Assembly (NCBI GenBank): GCA_003167475.1
Contig: PMTB01000064.1
Location: forward strand, 1-63,982
Direction: 5' to 3'
Length of the DNA stretch: 63,982 nt
Source of the DNA: a candidate division FCPU426 bacterium
GTDB lineage: Bacteria > Oederibacteriota > PGYV01 > Palsa-1178
Under the pieces are notes generated by a model. It was not told the DNA's origin. It did not search any database and worked only from the letters and a program-made list of their open reading frames with translations. A program made the translations under genes and the position numbers. This document shows positions 34,993-42,640 of this stretch, piece after piece. Each line of letters starts with the position of its first letter. Position 1 is the stretch's first letter.

Positions 34993-36255
34993 TTACCAGC
35001 CGTAAACCAGTGCTATGTTGAAAGCCACGTTGTTGTTCGCGCCAGATATGAAATTGGGGCCTACAAGAAGCATCGCAGGATTGATATCCCACTGTACTTT
35101 CAGGTCGCCTATTGTTGCTGTGGCGCCCAATGCAGTTGCCACGCCGTTATCCGTGCGCAGAGCTGAAGTATTGCTTTCATTGGTTTTTGTCTTGCCATCA
35201 GCCGCGCTGACGGTCTTTGTGTTGGTCGCTGCGTACCTGAGTATGGCCTTGTTTATACCGGCATTAAACGACCATGTGTCGTTGAGTTTGCCCTCAATCG
35301 CAACATACAGCGGAAGCACAAGCACTCCGTCCGAGTTTGCGCCTGTTCCGTACGTCTTTACCGCGGTAAGAACGTTGTTATTGGTGATAACAGGGTCCGA
35401 GTCAGTGTTAAACAGGAGGCCCGAGCCGAATGTCAGGGCCAGTGTTTTTGTTGCATGCAGTTTGTATCCGGCGAGAAACTGCGCGATAAATTCCATATCA
35501 GTAGCCTTGTTATCCGTATTTACAGTGACAACTCCGAGACCGAGCGGTGAAGTCCATGTCTTTACTTCATCGGATGCCGAAGCATATTTAAGCCCGAGGT
35601 CGAATATCCAGTTGCCCATCTTTGTATCGGCGTTCAATCCGATTTCCATGGCGCTCATGCTTTCTGAATTGTTATTTGTCAGGTTGTCGGCGGCATTATA
35701 AGTCTTTGTGGAGTTGGCGTAAGTCGGCATTGCGAATGACAATGCCACGTCAATAGGCATGCTTGCCTTTAATGATGTACCGAGTTCGAGTTTAAATGTC
35801 CCCTGTCCGTTTGCCGCATCATTTTTATTCGTTACTGACGCCACCAGTTTGTTGGTCGTGTCCGTCCCGTACTGCCCAAAAAGTAAACTGCCGCCGACAT
35901 TCATTCCGCCCATGTCAGTCGCGTAAAAAAGTCCTGTTATGTTGCCAACGCCGGTCTGTGTGCTGCCGGTTGCCGGAGCATTTACATTCGCGATACCAGG
36001 GTTGGGGCCCACTGCCAATCCGATCGTTCCCAGGCTTGTACCGAGGTATGTGTATGCCCATGAGTTTGGACCGTTGGATTCGACGACGGCCGTGTTCTTG
36101 AAATCAGAGATCAACTGCGGATATATCTGCGTTATCTGGTCCGTTCCCGAGAGCTGTACCGGGATGCCGGCCATGCTCAATATTTCAGTGTAGGAAGCGA
36201 ATGCCGGGATGGACAAAAGAGTCAAAATTGCCGCGATTGCTAAAATCTTTTTCAT
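34993..36255 (-). CDS. Outer-membrane beta-barrel protein, porin-like
   Basis: A 20-residue signal peptide (MKKILAIAAILTLLSIPAFA) precedes alternating amphipathic strands rich in Gly, Asn, Thr and aromatic residues over ~400 residues; the C terminus ends NIALVYGW, with the terminal aromatic residue typical of BAM substrates. I do not recognise a named family. It has a near-perfect promoter 160 bases upstream and a strong terminator, so it is probably abundantly expressed. Length 420. SD GGAGGG precedes the ATG. Confidence 0.8.
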   Translation of the reverse strand: MKKILAIAAILTLLSIPAFASYTEILSMAGIPVQLSGTDQITQIYPQLISDFKNTAVVESNGPNSWAYTYLGTSLGTIGLAVGPNPGIANVNAPATGSTQTGVGNITGLFYATDMGGMNVGGSLLFGQYGTDTTNKLVASVTNKNDAANGQGTFKLELGTSLKASMPIDVALSFAMPTYANSTKTYNAADNLTNNNSESMSAMEIGLNADTKMGNWIFDLGLKYASASDEVKTWTSPLGLGVVTVNTDNKATDMEFIAQFLAGYKLHATKTLALTFGSGLLFNTDSDPVITNNNVLTAVKTYGTGANSDGVLVLPLYVAIEGKLNDTWSFNAGINKAILRYAATNTKTVSAADGKTKTNESNTSALRTDNGVATALGATATIGDLKVQWDINPAMLLVGPNFISGANNNVAFNIALVYGW

Positions 36256-36413
36256 GCGTAGTACCCTCCAAAGTTTTTTTTAAATAGAAAAAGTACGCAC
36301 CGGGATTGGTTCCCATTTGTGATGATGCTTAAATCCCACCCCCTCTTCTTGTTATTTATATAACAAAATCTACGGGTTGAAATATTAGCAAATAGATTAA
36401 ACCTTATATTTTA
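36256..36413 (-). promoter_or_regulatory. Long 5' leader of the porin-like gene
   Basis: A ~160-base untranslated leader between the promoter at 36422-36450 and the ATG at 36255. It contains a palindrome GTTATATAAATAAC and a potential GGGATT/AATCCC hairpin. No recognised riboswitch motif was seen; an sRNA target or a stability structure is possible. Confidence 0.45.
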
Positions 36414-36421
36414 GTAAAATT

Positions 36422-36450
36422 ATTATAACAAACCATCCCATTATTGTCAA
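36422..36450 (-). promoter_or_regulatory. Consensus sigma70-type promoter of the porin-like gene
   Basis: On the minus strand TTGACA (36445-36450), a 17-base spacer and TATAAT (36422-36427), both hexamers perfect. It points to the outer-membrane protein gene and leaves a 160-base leader. Confidence 0.85.
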
Positions 36451-36492
36451 GAATTCATCAGAATTTTATGACCAATAACCCGGCAAAAAATG

Positions 36493-37356
36493 TCAAGGCT
36501 TCAAGGCCGCGGTTGATGTCGCGTTTTTTGCGGCATTTTCCTCGGCTTCTTCAAATACTTTTATGACGCTGAACTTAAAAAGCAATCTCGCGACATCGGG
36601 CGCGCTGCCGAAAAAACATTTTTTATTCACATCAGCGCCGGTTTCAAGCAGCAGTTTGACGAACTTCGGCTTGCCTTCCCATGACGCGATCATTAACGCC
36701 GTATAATCCTCATTGGATTTTTCATTTACATCCGCGCCTTTGTCTATCAGGAGTTTTCCTGCGGTTGTATTGCCGTTTTTTGCCGCGGCCATGAGCGGCG
36801 TAAAACCCTTGATCGTTTTAACATTTACATCGGCGCCCGATGAAATCAACCTGGCGGTTATAGTCAGATCGTCGGCGTCGGTCGATAAAAAAAGAGGGCT
36901 CATGCCGCTATCCGCGGTCATGGTTATATTAGCGCCCTTGTCTATGAACATAAGAGCTGTTTTGTCATCGCTGTTTTTACACGCCAGAAGGAGCGCGGTG
37001 GTATTGTCCTTCAAAGTTTCATTTATAAAAGCGCCGTGCTTAAGCAGCAATTCCGCCGCGCCGGCCTGCGACTCCCTGGCAGCGGTCAGGAACGCAGTGT
37101 ATTGATTTTTATCTCTTTTATTTATATCCGCGCCTTTTTCAAGTAGATATTTCATCATATCCACATCTCCGCGGCCGGCGCAGAGCATCAAAGCCGTCTC
37201 ATTATTCGCATTGTCGACGTTTATATCAGCGCCTTCCGCTTCCAGAGATGTTTTTAAACTGTCCATATCCCCGCTATTGGCGGAATTAAGCATTTTTAAC
37301 CCAGCACAACCCGAAAGTAGGATGGCACAAAGGCAGATAAATATAATTTTTTTCAT
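36493..37356 (-). CDS. Ankyrin-repeat lipoprotein
   Basis: A lipoprotein signal peptide with lipobox LSGC (residues 14-17 of MKKIIFICLCAILLSGC) is followed by about six ankyrin repeats (for example NETALMLCAGRGDVDMMKYL and LISSGADVNVKTIKGFTPLM), spanning residues ~35-260. The start at 37356 is chosen over an upstream one because of AAGGAGG and the lipobox. Ankyrin repeats mediate protein binding; target unknown. Length 287. Confidence 0.9.
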   Translation of the reverse strand: MKKIIFICLCAILLSGCAGLKMLNSANSGDMDSLKTSLEAEGADINVDNANNETALMLCAGRGDVDMMKYLLEKGADINKRDKNQYTAFLTAARESQAGAAELLLKHGAFINETLKDNTTALLLACKNSDDKTALMFIDKGANITMTADSGMSPLFLSTDADDLTITARLISSGADVNVKTIKGFTPLMAAAKNGNTTAGKLLIDKGADVNEKSNEDYTALMIASWEGKPKFVKLLLETGADVNKKCFFGSAPDVARLLFKFSVIKVFEEAEENAAKNATSTAALKP

Positions 37357-37425
37357 TTGAACCTCCTTAATATAAACAGATTTTAACAATGATGCTCTTT
37401 TAATACAAGTCTTATTCACTAGGTT

Positions 37426-37559
37426 GTCATTGCGAGGAGCGAGTTCCTCAGCGACGAAGCAATCTCTGTACTTTTGTAGAGATATGCGTACTTAAAGGCT
37501 TATCGGTAGAACTGAGATTGCTTCGTCGCCATGAACCAAGAACGGCTTCTCGCAATGAC
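37426..37559. repeat. MITE-like repeat with GTCATTGCGAG termini
   Basis: 134 bp bounded by GTCATTGCGAG and CTCGCAATGAC as terminal inverted repeats, with subterminal GACGAAGCAATCTC words on both sides. The left end of the window carries another end of the same family. Such GTCATTGCGAG-GAAGCAATC repeats occur in many bacterial genomes. The element separates the ankyrin gene from the CAGACC hairpin at 37598. No gene lies in 37357-37711. Confidence 0.85.
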
Positions 37560-37597
37560 TATCTATCCAAGGACTTTTCCGACAGTCTTTTTACACC

Positions 37598-37640
37598 TTC
37601 CTAAAATCGCATATTCAGACCTATATTACGATTTAGGAAG
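37598..37640 (+). promoter_or_regulatory. CAGACC-loop hairpin E1
   Basis: Arms CTTCCTAAAATCG and CGATTTAGGAAG (one bulged A) enclose a loop with CAGACCTATA. It ends 11 bases before the -35 box of the promoter at 37652, in the same orientation. One of five hairpins of the CAGACC family. Confidence 0.75.
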
Positions 37641-37651
37641 GAACGAACGTA

Positions 37652-37680
37652 TTGATTTGGACAAAAACTTGTGTTATGAT
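37652..37680 (+). promoter_or_regulatory. Sigma70-like promoter of the small membrane protein gene
   Basis: TTGATT (37652-37657), a 17-base spacer and TATGAT (37675-37680). The transcript would start near 37687, 25 bases before the ATG at 37712. Confidence 0.65.
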
Positions 37681-37711
37681 TATAAAAATTCAATTCAAGG
37701 GAGGTTTTATC

Positions 37712-38125
37712 ATGGACAGACTTATTAAAATGGTCCTGGCCGGCGTTGTGGCGGGATTCATACTTTTTATCGTGGCATCCGTATCTTATCACTACACGGG
37801 CAGGATCTCGGACCCGTCGCTGAGCTCGCTATTCAGGGAAAATATATCAATGAACTGGTTCTACAAGCTCATGTTCCTCAATATAGGCATGGGTCTTATC
37901 ATGGCTATTTTTTACGCTTTATTGGCCAAGGGCATGCCCGGCGGAAGCCTGCTACGCGGGATGTTCTGGGGATTCATAGTATGGTTCATACTGATATCCC
38001 AGCCGCTTATCATGTCATTGGTTGTCGGAAAATTCACTTCAGACATGATAATATCATGGCTCGCCCAGGGGCTTGTCAGTTATGTGGCTGCGGGGCTTTG
38101 CATATCGCTGATATACAAAGAATAA
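37712..38125 (+). CDS. Small four-helix membrane protein
   Basis: 137 residues with four hydrophobic helices (about 8-26, 48-66, 77-96 and 108-134) and short loops. No motif that I recognise. The ATG at 37712 is preceded by GGGAGG, and the promoter 30 bases upstream fits. It stands alone, divergent from the ankyrin gene, with its own terminator at 38144. Function not known. Confidence 0.75.
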   Translation: MDRLIKMVLAGVVAGFILFIVASVSYHYTGRISDPSLSSLFRENISMNWFYKLMFLNIGMGLIMAIFYALLAKGMPGGSLLRGMFWGFIVWFILISQPLIMSLVVGKFTSDMIISWLAQGLVSYVAAGLCISLIYKE

Positions 38126-38143
38126 ACTCATAGAACAATCAAA

Positions 38144-38183
38144 AATCCCAAATCAAAGATCTTTTTGATTTGGGATTTTTTTT
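38144..38183 (+). terminator. Rho-independent terminator
   Basis: Arms AAATCCCAAATCAAA and TTTGATTTGGGATTT around a short AGATCTT loop, followed by T-rich sequence. It ends the small membrane protein transcript. From 38184 to 38351 I see no gene or recognised motif except small hairpins. Confidence 0.85.
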
Positions 38184-38351
38184 TGGGTAATTTGTTGCAT
38201 CAGAACGCTGATGGTTATTGAAACCTGCTTTACTTGCAAGATCCGCTACCTTTATCCATATTCTATGGACAATAGGGTTGCGGCCTTTGTCTTAACGCAG
38301 CAAGCTGCTGGGAGTTAAAACCTATGCATTATAAAAAATTTGTGCTTGTCT

Positions 38352-38891
38352 TTACCCAGCCAGATTCGACCACTCTATGGAGTAACACAGGCACGTCTTT
38401 GTTTCCAGCTCGACAACGTTGGTGTCCGAGGCTTTGATCGATTTGGTGGCATGTTTCATCCAGCCGTGTATTGTCCTGCCTAGGTACGGTGAAACAGGAA
38501 GGTTTTTGACAGAAAAATTTATCTTGTTGTCCTTTAAATATTTTATCTCGGCCACTCCTGCTGAAAAATATGACAAAAATACCGACTGCGCGTTTGACAG
38601 GGCGCATTGCATTGACAGGTCCTTAAAAAGCCTGTGGGAACTTTCAAAGGCTTTTTTTGCGGAGTATTCCCCTATCTCAAAAAGCAAAGACGCGTCGCCA
38701 AAACCGAAAAATTTGTCGATGCTCTCGGAAAATTTCATATACATCCCCATATCATACCAGTTAAGGTCGCTGAAAGTTTTTATCTGTTCATATTCGGGGA
38801 CATGCAGGAAGAACGACCTTACTTTTTCACATCCGTATTTCTTTTCAGCGTATTCAAGCGCTGATGTAAACGCCTTTCCTTTGACTTGCAT
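38352..38891 (-). CDS. Uncharacterised protein, possibly DUF2378-like
   Basis: 179 residues. A pattern resembling the Myxococcus-expanded DUF2378 family can be followed: KGKAFTSALEYAEKKYG at the start, a NWYDMGMYMKFSESI block in the middle, then GEYSAKKAFESSHRLF and an end in YSIEWS. Function of the family is not known. The ATG at 38891 has AGGAG six bases upstream; longer starts are disfavoured. It has its own promoter (38935-38963) and a CAGACC hairpin ahead of it. Confidence 0.7.
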   Translation of the reverse strand: MQVKGKAFTSALEYAEKKYGCEKVRSFFLHVPEYEQIKTFSDLNWYDMGMYMKFSESIDKFFGFGDASLLFEIGEYSAKKAFESSHRLFKDLSMQCALSNAQSVFLSYFSAGVAEIKYLKDNKINFSVKNLPVSPYLGRTIHGWMKHATKSIKASDTNVVELETKTCLCYSIEWSNLAG

Positions 38892-38934
38892 TGGTTCTCC
38901 TGGTATAGGTTGATTATGAAACATAGTTTCATTA

Positions 38935-38963
38935 TATATAACACGTTGTAGATAATTTGTCAA
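38935..38963 (-). promoter_or_regulatory. Sigma70-like promoter of the DUF2378-like gene
   Basis: On the minus strand TTGACA (38958-38963), a 17-base spacer and TATATA (38935-38940). The transcript would start near 38928, about 37 bases before the ATG at 38891. The -35 box lies 3 bases from hairpin E2. Confidence 0.7.
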
Positions 38964-38966
38964 TTA

Positions 38967-39010
38967 ATAACTAAAATCGCATTATAGGTCTGTATTGCGA
39001 TTTTAGTTAT
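38967..39010 (-). promoter_or_regulatory. CAGACC-loop hairpin E2
   Basis: A 15-bp perfect stem (ATAACTAAAATCGCA with its complement) and a 14-base loop with CAGACCTATAA on the minus strand. It points the same way as the promoter at 38935-38963 and ends 3 bases from its -35 box. Confidence 0.75.
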
Positions 39011-39072
39011 GGTGAAATGCCAAAATTAAAGGTAAAAATATGATATTTTGCAGATAATACAATATTTTGGCA

Positions 39073-39116
39073 CAAAGAAAAATAGCAAACCAGACCTTAA
39101 ATGCTATTTTTCTTTG
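39073..39116 (-). promoter_or_regulatory. CAGACC-loop hairpin E3 at the thiC 3' end
   Basis: A 15-bp perfect stem (CAAAGAAAAATAGCA and its complement) with the loop AACCAGACCTTAAA. The right arm overlaps the last codons and stop of thiC (39104). On the minus strand the 3' arm is U-rich, so it could also work as a terminator of the thi genes. CAGACC here is on the plus strand, opposite to thiC. Confidence 0.7.
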
Positions 39117-40387
39117 GCTTTATTCATCTCTTTGATCGCGCAGAACTCGCCGCACATGGAACATACTTCTTTATCCTGCAGGGGAAGCATGTCCCTCATC
39201 TTTGCCGCTTTTACCGGGTCTATGGAAAGCCTTATCTGTTCGTCCCAATCCAGGTTCTTGCGCGCCTTTGCCATCTTTATATCCCACTCCATTGCCCCTG
39301 GTATTCCGCGCGCTATATCCGCGGCATGGGCCGCTATCCTGGAAACTATGACGCCCTCGCGTACCTCGTCTATATCCGGAAGTTTTAGGTGCTCGGCCGC
39401 GGTCACATAGCAAAGGAAATCCGCTCCGGATGCGGCGGCAAGCGCGCCGCCAATTGCCGCTGTAATATGGTCGTAACCGGGCGCGACATCGGTCACTAGC
39501 GGCCCCAAAACATAAAACGGCGCGTTATTGCAAAGTTTTTTCTGCAGCTGCATATTTGTTACTATCTGGTTTATGGGCATATGACCCGGGCCCTCGATCA
39601 TCACCTGCACGTTTTTATCATACGCGCGTTTGGCCAGTTCTCCGAGTATTATAAGTTCGTGTATCTGGGCCCTGTCGGTTGCATCCGCCAGACAGCCCGG
39701 CCTCATGGCGTCACCCAATGAGAGTGTCATGTCATATTTATAAGCTATGTCCAGCAGCCTGTCATACTGCTCGTACAAAGGATTTTCTTTTTTATTCTTC
39801 ATGATCCATACGGCCAGGAATGTGCCGCCGCGGGAAACCGTGTCAAGTATGCGCCCCTGGCTCATCATGGAATCAACCGATGCTTTTGTGACGCCGCAAT
39901 GCACGGTGATAAAATCAACTCCCTGCTTTCCGTGGTCCTCTATCACTTCAAAAAGATCGTCCGCCGTAAGCTGCGTTACATCCCTCTTGCCCGAGGTTAT
40001 TTTAACGGCAGCCTCGTATATGGGCACCGTCCCTATGGGGACAGTCGATTCTTTCATCATGGCGAGCCTGATGGCCTTAAGGTCGCCGCCGGTGGAAAGG
40101 TCCATCACCGCGTCAGCCCCGGCCGCAATGGCGGTTTTTAATTTGTTTATCTCGTCTCCTATGGAGCACTTGTCCTGTGACGAGCCTATGTTCGCGTTCA
40201 CCTTTATTTTCATCTTTTTTCCTATACCCGTGGCCCTGCAATTTTTGTGGTTGATATTTTTTGTGATTACAACCTCGCCGGAACCGATAAGACCCATAAG
40301 TTCGTTCACATCTATCGACTCATTTAACGCCACTTCTTTCATCTCCGGCGTTATTATTTTTTTCTTCGCTGCTTCAAGTTGTGTCAT
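39104..40387 (-). CDS. thiC: Phosphomethylpyrimidine synthase ThiC
   Basis: Radical SAM enzyme that converts aminoimidazole ribotide to HMP phosphate for thiamine. Conserved blocks include VIEGPGHMPINQIV, FYVLGPLVTDVAPGYDHI, FLCYVTAAEHLKLP and the C-terminal cluster motif CSMCGEFC (CxxCxxxC). Length 427 is the shorter, anaerobe/archaeal-type ThiC. It is the last gene of a run that includes thiE and thiD2. No TPP riboswitch is found just upstream because the genes abut. Confidence 0.97.
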   Translation of the reverse strand: MTQLEAAKKKIITPEMKEVALNESIDVNELMGLIGSGEVVITKNINHKNCRATGIGKKMKIKVNANIGSSQDKCSIGDEINKLKTAIAAGADAVMDLSTGGDLKAIRLAMMKESTVPIGTVPIYEAAVKITSGKRDVTQLTADDLFEVIEDHGKQGVDFITVHCGVTKASVDSMMSQGRILDTVSRGGTFLAVWIMKNKKENPLYEQYDRLLDIAYKYDMTLSLGDAMRPGCLADATDRAQIHELIILGELAKRAYDKNVQVMIEGPGHMPINQIVTNMQLQKKLCNNAPFYVLGPLVTDVAPGYDHITAAIGGALAAASGADFLCYVTAAEHLKLPDIDEVREGVIVSRIAAHAADIARGIPGAMEWDIKMAKARKNLDWDEQIRLSIDPVKAAKMRDMLPLQDKEVCSMCGEFCAIKEMNKAKEK

Positions 40388-41020
40388 TTATTTCTCCTTG
40401 TTTAAGATCAATTGTCTTATTTTTTTTGTCTGTGCGAGGATGTTTTTTTCACCGAGAATCCCTGATATGAAAGAAAAATACCTGATCCCGCTTGCTTTAA
40501 GTTCCGGGATATTATACCCGTTTATACCCCCGATTGCAACAACGGGAGTAGAGAGCGAGCGGGATATTTTTTTTATCAAAACCGGCCCGATCGCTTTTTT
40601 ATCCTTTTGGGAAGTGGGATATACCGGACCGACGCCTATATAGGAAGATCTCAAACGGTCCATGCTGATGGACTCCTTGACGCTGTCCGCGGAAACCCCG
40701 ATTATGCCCTTGAAAATCTTTTTTACGGCGTCATACGGGAGGTCTTCTTTTCCTATATGCACGCCGTCCGCGCGCACAAGCGCCGCGATGTCGACCCTGT
40801 CGTTTATTATAAAGGGAACTTTATAGGCGGAGCATATTTTTTTCATCTTCACGGCCGCCACGTAAAAATCGCGGTCGTTCATCATTTTAGAGCGTAATTG
40901 AATGCAGGTTGCGCCCCCTTTCAGGCAGCTTATCAGCGCTTTGCAGGGGTCCTTCCCGGAATTCTTAAGGTATTCAATGTCAAGGATGACGTAAAGTGAG
41001 AGATATGAAGGGTTGTTCAT
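40388..41020 (-). CDS. thiE: Thiamine-phosphate synthase ThiE
   Basis: TIM-barrel enzyme joining HMP pyrophosphate and thiazole phosphate. Motifs: CIQLRSKMMNDRDF (Q-x-R), IINDRVDIA, DGVHIGKEDLP, IGVGPVYPTSQK and VVAIGGINGYNI. Length 210. Its stop touches the thiC start region (1 bp), and the thiD2-like gene precedes it by 1 bp. Confidence 0.96.
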   Translation of the reverse strand: MNNPSYLSLYVILDIEYLKNSGKDPCKALISCLKGGATCIQLRSKMMNDRDFYVAAVKMKKICSAYKVPFIINDRVDIAALVRADGVHIGKEDLPYDAVKKIFKGIIGVSADSVKESISMDRLRSSYIGVGPVYPTSQKDKKAIGPVLIKKISRSLSTPVVAIGGINGYNIPELKASGIRYFSFISGILGEKNILAQTKKIRQLILNKEK

Positions 41021-41021
41021 C

Positions 41022-41435
41022 TTATATCAGCGTTTCTTTTTCCAGTTCGTAGGTTTTATACCTTAATTCCTTGAAGACATAAGCCGCCGACGGATCTATA
41101 AGCTTTGATATTTCTTCCAGCACCCTGAAAGATTCCTCTACCCGCTTGAAGTTTGAGACCATTATATCCAGCGTGCTTGTCCGGGTAAATTCACCCTTGT
41201 TTTTGCCGTGACGGCCGGCGTCGTCATCCGTATGGCGGTTTTTCAAGAGCACTAGATGGTCCGCCGAGATCATTTTAAGCGCCGAGTCAATGTCGTGCCT
41301 TATATTTTTAAGTTTTGATGTGGTTTTTTTATCCGATATGATGAAACGCGATACGTCTTCTATGACCCGTAATCCCTCTTTGGCGCGGTTTACATTGGCG
41401 TCTATCATGGTATAAATATTTTTTTTGTTTTTCAT
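41022..41435 (-). CDS. thiD2: ThiD2-type HMP-phosphate kinase domain
   Basis: 137-residue free-standing ThiD2 domain, which in other bacteria is fused to ThiE. The characteristic IDANVNRAKEGLRVIEDVSRF start, IRHDIDSAL and the RHTDDDAGRHGKNKGEF segment are visible. Family members phosphorylate HMP phosphate to HMP pyrophosphate; this would close the pyrimidine branch thiC-thiD2-thiE. It overlaps DUF2273 by one base, so the thi genes are expressed with the Asp23 operon. Confidence 0.85.
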   Translation of the reverse strand: MKNKKNIYTMIDANVNRAKEGLRVIEDVSRFIISDKKTTSKLKNIRHDIDSALKMISADHLVLLKNRHTDDDAGRHGKNKGEFTRTSTLDIMVSNFKRVEESFRVLEEISKLIDPSAAYVFKELRYKTYELEKETLI

Positions 41436-41659
41436 TATCTATCTACGCGCATGGATGCGTAGATGTTCCTTATCATCTGTGTGAATGATACGCCTTCATC
41501 CTTCCACTTGCCAAGAATGTACCCCAGCACCGCAAGCGCCACTATAAAAAGCGTTTTTAACAAGCCGAAGATCACCAGGAAAAGCGCCAACAGGAAAAAT
41601 GAAAGGAATCCGGCCAACTTCCAGAAGTTCAGTATTATGAACTTAAGCAGCTCGTTCAT
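41435..41659 (-). CDS. DUF2273 small membrane protein
   Basis: 74 residues with two hydrophobic helices and a small WKDEGVSFTQMIRN end. DUF2273 proteins accompany AmaP and Asp23/Gls24 proteins, as here. Its start overlaps amaP. Probably part of a membrane-anchored complex of unknown function. Confidence 0.85.
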   Translation of the reverse strand: MNELLKFIILNFWKLAGFLSFFLLALFLVIFGLLKTLFIVALAVLGYILGKWKDEGVSFTQMIRNIYASMRVDR

Positions 41660-42231
41660 TTTTCGTTTTCCTTCTGCCTGAATACCACCTTGCTTACTAT
41701 CACCGTGGGCTTTATTTCATTTGAGATGCCGAGGGTAAACTGGATATATTTTATTATGGCTTCCTGGATTTCCTGCGTGACGTCGGATACCGACCTGTCC
41801 GAGAACAGTGTCACATGCGCCGTGACTTTAAGCCCTTTTCTGGTGGAGATGACCTTTCCTTTTATGTCCTTCACCCCGTTGATCTGGTTCTTTACCACCC
41901 TTGAAAAATCCTCTATGGCTCCCAGGGAAACCATGATCTCGCCGAGCGGGGATTCGAGAACAACCGTCCTTTCGCTGCGCCTTTTTTCAATATTTCCGAA
42001 GATGGTGAAAAGGGCCGTAAATATGAAGAACAACCCTGTGAAAAACACCGCGAGCCTGATGGCTATTATCTTCGCGGTGTCGCTTCCGGCAAGTGAATTG
42101 ATCGCGCTCTGCATTGTGCTTAAAAGCCACTGATTGGCCACGTGGGTTGAACTAACTGCCACGAACATGGCGCCCACACATAAAAAAAGCGCCGTATTTA
42201 TAATTATTATGATCCTGTTAAAATACCTCAT
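41656..42231 (-). CDS. amaP: Alkaline shock response membrane anchor AmaP
   Basis: Two N-terminal membrane helices (9-28 and 58-77) and a cytoplasmic Asp23-like alpha/beta region; the region GLKVTAHVTLF matches the Asp23 fold. AmaP tethers Asp23 to the membrane in Staphylococcus. Length 191. It lies between asp23 and DUF2273. Confidence 0.88.
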   Translation of the reverse strand: MRYFNRIIIIINTALFLCVGAMFVAVSSTHVANQWLLSTMQSAINSLAGSDTAKIIAIRLAVFFTGLFFIFTALFTIFGNIEKRRSERTVVLESPLGEIMVSLGAIEDFSRVVKNQINGVKDIKGKVISTRKGLKVTAHVTLFSDRSVSDVTQEIQEAIIKYIQFTLGISNEIKPTVIVSKVVFRQKENEK

Positions 42232-42251
42232 GAAAACCTCCCGGAAAAAAT

Positions 42252-42626
42252 TTATATCTTGTAGTTGCCGTTCGCGGCAGTGTTTTTCCTGACGCCGTTT
42301 ATATTGACATTGACCTTATTCACATTAAGGCCTGTCATGGATTCTATGGATTCCCTGACTTTGTCCTGCACTTCCGCCGCGACATCGGAAACTTCCCTGC
42401 CAAAATCCACTATTATGTTTATATCAACGGAAACATTTTCATTCAGCAGGTCCACTTTTATGCCTTTTGCGGGATCCTTGATTCCTATGGCTTCCGCAAA
42501 TGACGCCGCGCTCCCGCCGTCCAGGCCAACCACGCCATCTACTTCCATACTGGCTATGGACGCGATGGAAGCTATCGCTTCGTCTGATATCTTTATATTG
42601 CCTGATTCGCCTTTATGTTCAACCAT
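42252..42626 (-). CDS. Asp23/Gls24 family protein
   Basis: 124-residue Asp23/Gls24 protein with GNIKISDEAIASIAS, the SVDINIIVDFG strand and a LNVNKVNVNINGV end. These are small proteins linked to envelope stress in Firmicutes. It lies directly after accC and before amaP-DUF2273. Confidence 0.93.
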   Translation of the reverse strand: MVEHKGESGNIKISDEAIASIASIASMEVDGVVGLDGGSAASFAEAIGIKDPAKGIKVDLLNENVSVDINIIVDFGREVSDVAAEVQDKVRESIESMTGLNVNKVNVNINGVRKNTAANGNYKI

Positions 42627-42640
42627 GTTTCACCCCGGGT

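Noticed and set aside
38184..38351. A second ncRNA after the terminator at 38144
   Set aside because: Small hairpins (CAGCA-AGC-TGCTG and TCCATA-TTC-TATGGA) are present, but there is no promoter, terminator or conserved pattern to support a transcript.
39104..41435. TPP riboswitch for thiC/thiE
   Set aside because: The genes are adjacent with no leader, and I saw no thi-box motif (CUGAGA, ACCUGA) before them.
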